This document shows, piece by piece, positions 17,296-25,125 of a stretch of 35,212 nt of DNA (its first letter is position 1; each line of letters starts with the position of its first letter). The stretch lies in NCBI GenBank assembly GCA_022560375.1, contig JADFTK010000006.1:1-35212 (forward strand), in the 5' to 3' direction. The notes under the pieces are model-generated. The model did no database searches, was not told where the DNA came from, and saw only the letters and a program-made list of their open reading frames with translations. The position numbers were made by a program, and so were the translations under genes. This DNA comes from Patescibacteria group bacterium. GTDB taxonomy: Bacteria > Patescibacteriota > Patescibacteriia > UBA10025 > JAHIVO01.

Positions 17296-19062
17296 ATGGA
17301 CAAAGATCTCCACAATTTACGCCATTCATTAGCTCACATTTTAGCTGCGGCTGTCCAGCAAATATTTCCAGATGCAAAATTCGGGATTGGCCCGGTCATA
17401 GCCAACGGTTTTTATTACGACTTCGATCTGGACAGGCCTCTAATACCTCAAGACCTTCTAAAAATAGAAAAACGGATGAAAAAGTTGATCAGCCAAAATC
17501 TAAAGTTTGAATTCAGCGAGCTAAAGCCGGATGAAGCCAAGGAAAAGTTTAGTGGCCAGCCATATAAATTGGAATTAATAAATGACCTAGTCACCAAAGG
17601 TACCACCATCTTTGATGAGTTGGAAAAAAAAACTGTAGTAAATTCTTCAACTAAAATAACTGCCTACCGGACAGGAAAATTTCTGGACTTATGCCGCGGT
17701 GGACATGTAGATTCTACTAAAGAAATAAATGCTAAAGCCTTTAAGCTGATCAAAACAGCAGGGGCCTATTGGCGCGGTGATGAGAATAATAAAATGCTCC
17801 AAAGAATCTATGGTGTAGCCTTTAACTCGGAAAAGGATCTGAAAGAATATTTAGAGCTGCAGGAAGAATTAAAAAAACGAGATCATCGAAAACTCGGACA
17901 AGAACTCGAACTATTCTCATTTCATGACTTTGCTCCCGGCGCCCCGTTTTGGCTTCCTAAAGGCATGGTGATATTCAAGGAATTAGAAAAGTTTTCGCGA
18001 GACATCCAAGCCCAGCATGGATACCAAGAAACCTCCACTCCCATATTAAACAAAAAAGAACTATGGGAAAAATCGGGCCATTGGCAACATTACGCTGATG
18101 ACATGTTTAAACTAAAAGTGGATAAGCAAGAATACGCTCTCAAGCCAATGAACTGTCCTGCCTCAACATACATCTACTCCTCTAAGCTAAGAAGCTATCG
18201 GGACTTGCCTATCAGATTATCAGAAATAGGCCGGTTGCATCGAAATGAAATAAGCGGCGCGCTAGGCGGGTTATTCAGAGTTAGACAACTAACCATGGAC
18301 GATGCCCACATATACTGCCGGACCGACCAGGTAGAGCAGGAAATAACCGGGGTTATAAAATTAGTGAAACAATTTTATAAAATATTTAATTTTAAACCTG
18401 AATTCATATTAGCTACCATGCCCCCCGACCACTTAGGTGATGCCAAAACCTGGCGCTATGCAGAAAAGGCCTTGGAGCAATCGCTGAAAAAGAACAAACT
18501 AAAGTTCAAATTAAATTCGGGCGACGGCGCTTTCTATGGTCCAAAAATAGATATTAATATCAAAGATAGCCTAGGTCGTGAATGGCAGATGGCCACTATC
18601 CAGCTTGATTTCCAATTACCCCTCCGTTTTAAGCTGTCTTACGTGGATGATAAGGGCCATAAGCAAACTCCGGTAATAATCCACCGGGCAATCTTTGGTA
18701 CCTTTGAACGTTTCATCGGCATACTGACCGAACACTACGCCGGTAGTTTCCCTGTATGGCTGGCCCCGGTGCAGGTCAAAATAATTACCGTCGGGAAAAC
18801 TCACTTCAAGAAAGCCAACGAGCTCCATAAACAATTCATTGCGGCCGGTATCCGATCTGAGCTGGACGATGGTAATGATACAGTCAGCTATAGAATCCGC
18901 CTGTCGGAGAAACAAAAAGTACCCTACACCCTGGTAATCGGCGACCAGGAAGTCAAAAGCTCCTCTCTGAATGTCAGACTGCGGGGGCAAAAAAAAATCA
19001 AGAAAATGACCTTGAAAAAATTTATTACCACTGTTAGTAAACAAATCGAGTTAAAAAAATAA
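17296..19062 (+). CDS. thrS: Threonyl-tRNA synthetase, apparently lacking the N-terminal TGS domain
   Basis: Starts at the editing domain (LRHSLAHILAAAVQQIFPDAKFGIGPVIANGFYYDF); catalytic motifs MNCPASTYIY, RLSEIGRLHRNEISGALGGLFRVRQLTMDDAHIY, HRAIFGTFERFIGILTEHYAG. Confidence 0.97.
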   Translation: MDKDLHNLRHSLAHILAAAVQQIFPDAKFGIGPVIANGFYYDFDLDRPLIPQDLLKIEKRMKKLISQNLKFEFSELKPDEAKEKFSGQPYKLELINDLVTKGTTIFDELEKKTVVNSSTKITAYRTGKFLDLCRGGHVDSTKEINAKAFKLIKTAGAYWRGDENNKMLQRIYGVAFNSEKDLKEYLELQEELKKRDHRKLGQELELFSFHDFAPGAPFWLPKGMVIFKELEKFSRDIQAQHGYQETSTPILNKKELWEKSGHWQHYADDMFKLKVDKQEYALKPMNCPASTYIYSSKLRSYRDLPIRLSEIGRLHRNEISGALGGLFRVRQLTMDDAHIYCRTDQVEQEITGVIKLVKQFYKIFNFKPEFILATMPPDHLGDAKTWRYAEKALEQSLKKNKLKFKLNSGDGAFYGPKIDINIKDSLGREWQMATIQLDFQLPLRFKLSYVDDKGHKQTPVIIHRAIFGTFERFIGILTEHYAGSFPVWLAPVQVKIITVGKTHFKKANELHKQFIAAGIRSELDDGNDTVSYRIRLSEKQKVPYTLVIGDQEVKSSSLNVRLRGQKKIKKMTLKKFITTVSKQIELKK

Positions 19063-19102
19063 TACCACTTTAATACTAAGTTAGTAGGCTTATTTTTTTT
19101 AT

Positions 19103-19137
19103 AAAAAAAGAGGGCAGTACTTGGAAGGTACTGCCCT
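19103..19137 (-). terminator. Intrinsic terminator on minus strand
   Basis: Perfect 10-bp stem AGGGCAGTAC/GTACTGCCCT, followed on the minus strand by CTTTTTTT. Confidence 0.85.
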
Positions 19138-19142
19138 GGAAT

Positions 19143-19500
19143 GGGGAGGAAAATTTACGGCGAGGAAAGTGTGCCGTTACTTGGGACATTGAATGATCAA
19201 CCGTAGTTGAACATAAGTCGGAGCATTAGCTCCGCACCATCGGATAGCGACTAGGTCGTTCCTGCATAGCAAGATAATAGCCGATAGTTTACCGCCTAAC
19301 GAACAGGAAAACCGGATCGATAATGAACCAGAATAACCAGCATCGTAGCTAGGCGCTGCCACTTGTTCCCGAAGGAGCGGTCGGCAGGACAGTCTCGTAA
19401 CGGTAGACACTGGGTGCCCATCTGTTTCGCTGTTTAGCGATTACTCACTAAATGTAGCGTAGCAAGAAATGGGCTCCACGAGCCGAATAAGTTCCTTCCC
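19143..19500 (-). ncRNA. Candidate structured noncoding RNA, family not identified
   Basis: Closing helix GGGAAGGAA (minus, from 19500) with TTCCTCCC (to 19143, one bulge); internal hairpins (CGGAGC-TAAT-GCTCCG, TCGCT-AAAC-AGCGA, GGCTC-GTG-GAGCC, ACGGC..GCCGT); TTGACT/TAGATT promoter-like elements upstream, terminator downstream. Confidence 0.6.
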
Positions 19501-19634
19501 AAAAATTTAAAAGATCAAAAGTCGGATTATTAATCTATCAAATATCTACATAGAGTCAAGTACCTAAGTTGTGGATAACTAAAAAATTGCATTAATCTAA
19601 AAAAATACGTGTCTAAAAAAGAATCAACGTATTG

Positions 19635-19796
19635 CTACTTAGCCAAAGACAAAGCAGCTAGTACTCCCGCTACTACAGCTGTAGTGACAATAGTTAATAG
19701 TAATACTTTTACTCCCAAACCCATTTTCTTCTCAGTTGTCACCTCAGTTAACTTTTTTTCTTCCTTATATTGTTCTACTTCATCCATATAATCCAT
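19635..19796 (-). CDS. Small single-TM hypothetical protein
   Basis: MDYMDEVEQYKEEKKLTEVTTEKKMGLGVKVLLLTIVTTAVVAGVLAALSLAK. Confidence 0.5.
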   Translation of the reverse strand: MDYMDEVEQYKEEKKLTEVTTEKKMGLGVKVLLLTIVTTAVVAGVLAALSLAK

Positions 19797-19873
19797 AAAA
19801 TTTAATAAGGTATACCTGAAGTATAACACATCTACTTGCCACAAAGCATAAAAATGCCTACAATGACTCTACT

Positions 19874-21250
19874 ATGAAATATTATCCATTCGTAATTGGC
19901 TGCCAAATGAATGTGTCAGACGGAGAGCGTCTGGCCAATTTATTAGAATCTCACGGATGCACCAGAGCTACCAAAGAAAAAGATGCCGATATAATAGTCG
20001 TGGTTTCTTGCTCCATCAGACAAAAAGCTATGGACAAATTATTTGGTAAACTGCCAACTTGGCGTAAATGGCGCCAGCAAAGAGGTGTCCGGACAGTATT
20101 GACCGGATGCGTACTACCGTCTGACCGCCGGAAACTAAAAAAGGAATTTGATATATTTATAGAAATGAAAGACATAGCCGACTTACCTTCATTACTGAAA
20201 CTGACTCCTAGTGATGCCGATCAGGGTGAAGTCACCAACGCCGACTACTTAGCTCTCAAACCTGACTACAAATCAAAAATCCAGGCTTATATCCCAATTA
20301 TGACCGGTTGCAATAACTATTGTACCTTTTGTGTAGTACCGTATACCAGAGGCCAAGAAAGTTCACGATCTTCATCAGAGATAATTAGTGAAGTAAAAAA
20401 ATTAATAAGTAAAGGGTATAGTGAAATAATATTACTCGGCCAAAATGTCAACGCCTATATTGATCCAGATAAATACCACGATCAGGACACCATATATTCA
20501 CGCTCTAGGTATTTCTGGGAATTTAAAAAAGATCAACCAATCCAATGGCGGATGGCCACCACCAAAGTACCTAAAGATTTTGCCATGCTGCTAAAAAAAA
20601 TTAACAGGATACCGGGAAAATTTTGGGTTCGATTTCTAACTTCTAATCCCCAGGATGTATCTGATGAACTTATTGACACGCTAGATAAATGCCACAAGCT
20701 AACTAAATATTTTCACTTACCTATTCAGGCTGGTGATGATGAAATTTTACGACGCATGAATAGAAGACATACTAGAGACTACTATTTAAAACTTATAAAA
20801 AAAATCCGCAAGGCTAGACCAGGCACAGCCATTACCACTGATATTATTGTTGGTTTCCCAGGTGAAACAAAAAAGCAATTTGAGGAAACTGCTAAAGTCA
20901 TGAGAGAAGTAAAGTATGACATGGCCTATATTGCTGAATACTCCCCTCGCCCCGGTACTTCAGCTCAAAGATTTTTCAAAGACGATGTATCTAGGCAAGA
21001 AAAAATTCGTCGCCGAAAAATACTAAATAATATCTTAGCCGAAACGGCCTTAGCTAATAATAAAAAATTGGTGGGACAAACTATTACGATGCTGGTAGAT
21101 AAATATAACAAAGAAACAAAGAGTAATAGCGGAAAAACGGGTACTAATAAAACGGTACATTTTAAAGGTAAAAATTTTGTAGGTAAATTCACTAATGTCA
21201 AGATCAACCAGGTGAGCGCCTGGGGTCTAGCAGGTGAGCTGAGCAAATAA
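19874..21250 (+). CDS. miaB: tRNA-2-methylthio-N6-dimethylallyladenosine synthase (MiaB family)
   Basis: GCQMNVSDGERLANLLESHG, radical-SAM MTGCNNYCTFCVVPYTRGQESSR, FHLPIQAGDDEILRRMNRRHTRDYY, TDIIVGFPGET. Confidence 0.94.
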   Translation: MKYYPFVIGCQMNVSDGERLANLLESHGCTRATKEKDADIIVVVSCSIRQKAMDKLFGKLPTWRKWRQQRGVRTVLTGCVLPSDRRKLKKEFDIFIEMKDIADLPSLLKLTPSDADQGEVTNADYLALKPDYKSKIQAYIPIMTGCNNYCTFCVVPYTRGQESSRSSSEIISEVKKLISKGYSEIILLGQNVNAYIDPDKYHDQDTIYSRSRYFWEFKKDQPIQWRMATTKVPKDFAMLLKKINRIPGKFWVRFLTSNPQDVSDELIDTLDKCHKLTKYFHLPIQAGDDEILRRMNRRHTRDYYLKLIKKIRKARPGTAITTDIIVGFPGETKKQFEETAKVMREVKYDMAYIAEYSPRPGTSAQRFFKDDVSRQEKIRRRKILNNILAETALANNKKLVGQTITMLVDKYNKETKSNSGKTGTNKTVHFKGKNFVGKFTNVKINQVSAWGLAGELSK

Positions 21251-21253
21251 AAA

Positions 21254-21289
21254 AAGCTGTACCGATAGTTGGTATCTATGATACAGCTT
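21254..21289. terminator. Bidirectional intrinsic terminator
   Basis: AAGCTGTA...TACAGCTT; minus strand followed by a T-run. Confidence 0.7.
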
Positions 21290-21788
21290 ACTTTGAGCTA
21301 CCATTAAGGCTACTATCCTGCCACCAATAAAATACTCTGACGACTAATAGTGCCACGATAAGAACCCATACTAACTGCCCGAGAATCGGATAAAAAAATA
21401 AACGGACAGTTCCACCTAGTGACATAGCCATAAAACCACGCCAACGAAGTTGCTGCCACCGTGCGTACAGGGCGATTGATCCAAACTTCTGCATGCTCGG
21501 AGTAAAGGAAAAAAGAAACAAATCCTGATAAGAAACTGGTTTATTATGAGTCAATTTCTTAAGGATTCCAGGAGTCCTAATCCTGGACAATAGCTTCCAT
21601 TTGGACAGAATATGTATTGCCAATAACTCAATGGTAATAAGTAGCATATTAGCCAATGATAAAACTAAAATCTGCAACCATATAGAAATACCCTGTCCAC
21701 CCATCCATAGAGCTAAACGCTCTTCGGAGGCTAAAATCCATGTCAGCGCCTCCCAAGAAAAATGTAAAACAGTAGTAATGAAATCCAC
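21288..21788 (-). CDS. Hypothetical multi-pass membrane protein
   Basis: Several hydrophobic segments (WLQILVLSLANMLLITIELLAIHIL, LVWVLIVALLVVRVFYWW). Confidence 0.65.
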   Translation of the reverse strand: MDFITTVLHFSWEALTWILASEERLALWMGGQGISIWLQILVLSLANMLLITIELLAIHILSKWKLLSRIRTPGILKKLTHNKPVSYQDLFLFSFTPSMQKFGSIALYARWQQLRWRGFMAMSLGGTVRLFFYPILGQLVWVLIVALLVVRVFYWWQDSSLNGSSK

Positions 21789-21967
21789 GTACCCTCCTAG
21801 AAAATGGTTTGATTATTTTGATTGTATAGAACTATTTTTGTCTTATAGCCATGCATGATACAACGAAAGCACCACTTTGTCAAGAAGACAAAGGTAATTA
21901 TATTTTAGCACTCCCTATTTTATTGAAGTTAATGTACACTTTATATTAAGACAAATTAAATAAAATC

Positions 21968-22861
21968 ATGCCATCTACTAAACCCCCTTTAATCGTGATA
22001 GTTGGCCCGAATGCCTCGGGCAAAACAGATTTGGCAATCAAACTAGCTAAAAAATTTAACGGCGAAATTATCTCCGCTGACTCACGGCAGGTCTACCGCG
22101 GCCTGGACATTGGCACAGGTAAAGCGACTAAAAAAGAGCAGAAAATAATTAAACACCATCTCATTGACGTCGCCTCTCCAAAACGCGATTATAATGTATC
22201 CCATTTTAAAAAAGAGGTAACAGCTACCATTAAGCTAATAATTAAAAAAGGTAAGCTCCCATTTTTAGTGGGTGGAACTGGTTTTTGGGTACAGGCTGTG
22301 GTAGATAATTTAAATTTACCAATAGTGAAGCCTAATAAGGTTTTACGACTCAAATTAAAGAACAAAACTTCACAACAACTTCTAATAATGCTAAAAAAGC
22401 TTGACCCTACGCGAGCAAAAAATATTGACCCACAAAATCCCTACCGACTAATCAGAGCCATAGAAATAGTCAAAGCTACTCATCGGCCAATTCCAGAATT
22501 GAAATCAAATTCTCCATACAACGTCTTAATGATTGGCATCACGCATCCTCGAGAGAAACTTTATAAAAGGATTGACCAAAGACTAAAAAAGAGATTGAAG
22601 CAAGGCTTAATCTCTGAAGTGAAAAGATTACATAAAAAAGGAGTAAGTTGGCATCGTCTGAATAATTTTGGACTAGAATACCGATTTGTTAGCCTCTATC
22701 TCCAAGATAAGTTAACCCGTCAGGAAATGTTAGAGCAATTACAGTTTGCTATCCAAAATTACGCTAAGAGGCAAATGACATGGTTCCAGCGCGATAAAAG
22801 GATACACTGGAACAACAACTTAAATTCTGCCAGCAAACTGTGTAAAAAATTTATCAAATAA
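21968..22861 (+). CDS. miaA: tRNA dimethylallyltransferase
   Basis: IVIVGPNASGKTDLAIKLAKKFNGEIISADSRQVYRGLDIGTGKAT; LVGGTGFW; YAKRQMTWF. Confidence 0.97.
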   Translation: MPSTKPPLIVIVGPNASGKTDLAIKLAKKFNGEIISADSRQVYRGLDIGTGKATKKEQKIIKHHLIDVASPKRDYNVSHFKKEVTATIKLIIKKGKLPFLVGGTGFWVQAVVDNLNLPIVKPNKVLRLKLKNKTSQQLLIMLKKLDPTRAKNIDPQNPYRLIRAIEIVKATHRPIPELKSNSPYNVLMIGITHPREKLYKRIDQRLKKRLKQGLISEVKRLHKKGVSWHRLNNFGLEYRFVSLYLQDKLTRQEMLEQLQFAIQNYAKRQMTWFQRDKRIHWNNNLNSASKLCKKFIK

Positions 22862-22895
22862 AAAAATAGCGCAACTTTTGGAGAGTCGCGCTATT
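22861..22895. terminator. Intrinsic terminator between convergent genes
   Basis: AATAGCGC/GCGCTATT stem with T-run on minus strand. Confidence 0.75.
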
Positions 22896-22913
22896 AGTAA
22901 AAGAAAATAGGTG

Positions 22914-23432
22914 CTAACATTTGTCAGGCTCGAGTCCGAGTATGATCTCTTTGAAATCCGAAGTAGCATCAGGATTATACGCCAAGACACTAACGAGGCT
23001 GACCATTATCAGAAAACCACGCCCACTCTCATCTGTGGAAAATGTATCCGAAACGCAAAGATTGATATCCTCAATCTTTATATGTCCACACTCATCTGTG
23101 ACTGAGACATAAAGCATTTCCTCAGGAATGTAGAGGATGTCTATACCAACCCTGCTTCCAGTTCGTTCACGACTGGCATTAACAGCATTATTTACTGCCT
23201 CTGATACTGCGATAGCTAAATCTGTTAAACGAGATTTGGAGAAGGGAAAATCTTTTATAATCTCCTCGAGTCTAGCGTCGACTTTTTGCACACTATCGCC
23301 CTCTGCCGGGACCTCGAAATGTTCCATGACAATATCATCGACATTTATCTTTTTGGGAGGACGGAAAATTATATCCTTACCCACAAATATTACGTTTCCA
23401 TTTGGAAACTTATATGGCTTAATATTATCCAT
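22914..23432 (-). CDS. GHKL/HATPase domain protein, anti-sigma factor (RsbW/SpoIIAB)-like
   Basis: DLAIAVSEAVNNAVNAS (N-box), VSVTDECGHI, GRGFLIMVSLVS; SD AAGGAGG before ATG at 23432; promoter TTGACA(23509-23504)-N17-TAAGCT. Confidence 0.78.
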   Translation of the reverse strand: MDNIKPYKFPNGNVIFVGKDIIFRPPKKINVDDIVMEHFEVPAEGDSVQKVDARLEEIIKDFPFSKSRLTDLAIAVSEAVNNAVNASRERTGSRVGIDILYIPEEMLYVSVTDECGHIKIEDINLCVSDTFSTDESGRGFLIMVSLVSVLAYNPDATSDFKEIILGLEPDKC

Positions 23433-23518
23433 GACAGCCTCCTTGTATATAAATGAACGTTCACTTTTATTTATCAAGGCAGCTTAGCACTAGACAAGCT
23501 ATTTGTCAAGATAAAAAG

Positions 23519-23547
23519 AAGCGCGACACTGCATTAGTATCGCGCTT
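23519..23547 (-). terminator. Intrinsic terminator
   Basis: AAGCGCGA/TCGCGCTT stem followed by CTTTTTA on minus strand. Confidence 0.75.
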
Positions 23548-23568
23548 AAATTGTGGCCCCGACTTTCA

Positions 23569-23712
23569 TCAAGACATCTGCGCCTCGTACTCGTCTAGAG
23601 TTGTCGCCGTCAATCCATGAGGGCAAATCTTGTTACCCTTCTCATCAACCAGTACGTAAATATCGCAGCGTTGGCATAAAACAGTCTGTTCATCAACCTT
23701 AACCTCTGACAT
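23569..23712 (-). CDS. 47-aa putative zinc-binding small protein
   Basis: MSEVKVDEQTVLCQRCDIYVLVDEKGNKICPHGLTATTLDEYEAQMS; SD AAGGAGG upstream, terminator downstream. Below the ORF-track length cutoff. Confidence 0.7.
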   Translation of the reverse strand: MSEVKVDEQTVLCQRCDIYVLVDEKGNKICPHGLTATTLDEYEAQMS

Positions 23713-23809
23713 AAATTCCTCCTTGAAAAAAGTTCTCTTCTTTACTTTTCAGATAAGAATATAACAAATTAACAAATTTGTCAATAGTAGTGGCTAATCA
23801 ATCCCCTTT

Positions 23810-24850
23810 TTAGTACATCCTTTCCCGATTGGAGGGAAAGGTGACTACTTTCGTTATGTCTGTTTCAGCCATTAAATACTGAAAAATGCGGGACATGCCA
23901 AAACCGCATCCCGCATGTGGCACTGATGGGAAATCTTTTAGCATTTGTAAATACCAAGCAAAACCCGCCTCGGCATTTGGGTCTTTGGCTTTTAGATTTT
24001 TAAACATCAGGGAGTTAAATAGTCGATCCCGGAACTCTTCCAATTTCCATATCCGGGCGGCTGACCCCACGCACTCACCGCCGAAAGGAACGATACAATC
24101 CGCACTCAGAACATACTCTGGATCGTTCTCGTCGGGCAGCATATTAAAAAATTTTATGGCCAAGTTATCCTTCTTTTGCGCGAAAAGTTTCTGCATACGT
24201 TCACTCTCAGGATTAGGAAAACGGACTATTAGTATGGGGCCGCCTCCATGATTAGTTATTAATAGCTTTTCTTGGCTAGAAGAAATATCATCCCCCCACT
24301 CCAGTCCCAGTTCATTAATGGCATCATTATATTCAAGCTTGGGAAAAATAGAGCTATGGTGCTCCAGATGAGATAAATCCTGAGGTAGCCCATACCGGCT
24401 CCTCTCAAATTCAGGCACCGACTTTACTGCTTGGACTAAACTCGTAATGAACGATTCAATTTCACTAAGTAGCTCCTCAAATCCTCCACGAAACTCAATC
24501 TCAATCATTTCAAATTCAGTCAGATGTCTAGTGTCCACCTCTGGCTCGGCACGGCCTGACGGACCAACGCAATATATTTTAGCAAAGCCCCCTTGGCCCA
24601 ATAATGATTCAAGATATAGCTGTCCGGTTTGAGCCATATAGGCACGGCTGGCGCCATTTTTAAACCAATTAATATCACCACCCACTCCTACTTCGAATAA
24701 AGTATCAATACTCTCGCAGGCTCCACTGGCGGGTACTATGCGAGGTACGGTTACCCTCAGAAAATCCCGGCTGCGTAATTGGCGTTCACCTGCATTTATC
24801 ATCATATCAACGAAGGGAATGGTAGTTAGCTTGGGTTCATGAAAACTCAT
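23810..24850 (-). CDS. Class II aminoacyl-tRNA synthetase-like (AsnRS/AspRS catalytic core) without anticodon-binding domain
   Basis: AQTGQLYLESLLGQGGFAKIYCVGPSGRAEPEVDTRHLTEFEMIEIEF (motif 2 region), HAGCGFGMSRIFQYLM (motif 3); no N-terminal OB-fold. Confidence 0.85.
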   Translation of the reverse strand: MSFHEPKLTTIPFVDMMINAGERQLRSRDFLRVTVPRIVPASGACESIDTLFEVGVGGDINWFKNGASRAYMAQTGQLYLESLLGQGGFAKIYCVGPSGRAEPEVDTRHLTEFEMIEIEFRGGFEELLSEIESFITSLVQAVKSVPEFERSRYGLPQDLSHLEHHSSIFPKLEYNDAINELGLEWGDDISSSQEKLLITNHGGGPILIVRFPNPESERMQKLFAQKKDNLAIKFFNMLPDENDPEYVLSADCIVPFGGECVGSAARIWKLEEFRDRLFNSLMFKNLKAKDPNAEAGFAWYLQMLKDFPSVPHAGCGFGMSRIFQYLMAETDITKVVTFPSNRERMY

Positions 24851-24889
24851 ATTTTTTCCTTTCCTTATTTATTAATTATATAAAAAAAA

Positions 24890-24909
24890 TAACCCCATTA
24901 TCTGGGGCT
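24890..24909 (-). terminator. Terminator 2 in leader of AsnRS-like gene
   Basis: CCCC-agataat-GGGG followed by TTATTTTTTTT on minus strand. Confidence 0.75.
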
Positions 24910-25006
24910 ACTTGGCTGCGAGTTTAAAAAAAATCCCGGGATTTCCCGGGGCCCTACCTGGACCGAGCAGACATAGTGCGTATAATTGTCCGACTCTTAT
25001 TTTCAT
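24908..25006 (-). CDS. Possible leader peptide (32 aa) overlapping the terminators
   Basis: MKIRVGQLYALCLLGPGRAPGNPGIFFKLAAK*; starts just downstream of a promoter-like TTGACA-N17-TATCTT (25047-25019). Confidence 0.35.
   Translation of the reverse strand: MKIRVGQLYALCLLGPGRAPGNPGIFFKLAAK
24925..24950 (-). terminator. Terminator 1 in leader of AsnRS-like gene
   Basis: CCCGGG-AAAT-CCCGGG followed by ATTTTTTTT on minus strand. Confidence 0.85.
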
Positions 25007-25125
25007 ACTCTGCTTTCCAAGATACATTACATATTGGATGTTGTCAAATGAGCTATGGTTAGCCGATAATATAATATATGCTACCAAAAATTCTATAGCT
25101 AAAAGTTATCCACACAATTAATATT

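Noticed and set aside
19177-19410. 77-aa minus-strand ORF inside the ncRNA candidate
   Set aside because: No SD, unusual composition, and the region has strong RNA-like stems; coding is less likely than structured RNA but not excluded.
19143-19500. RNase P RNA or tmRNA assignment for the structured region
   Set aside because: GAGGAAAGT on the plus strand resembles RNase P CR-I, but the partner CR-V and P4 pairing are not found and the terminator is on the other strand. No tRNA-like domain or tag peptide supports tmRNA.
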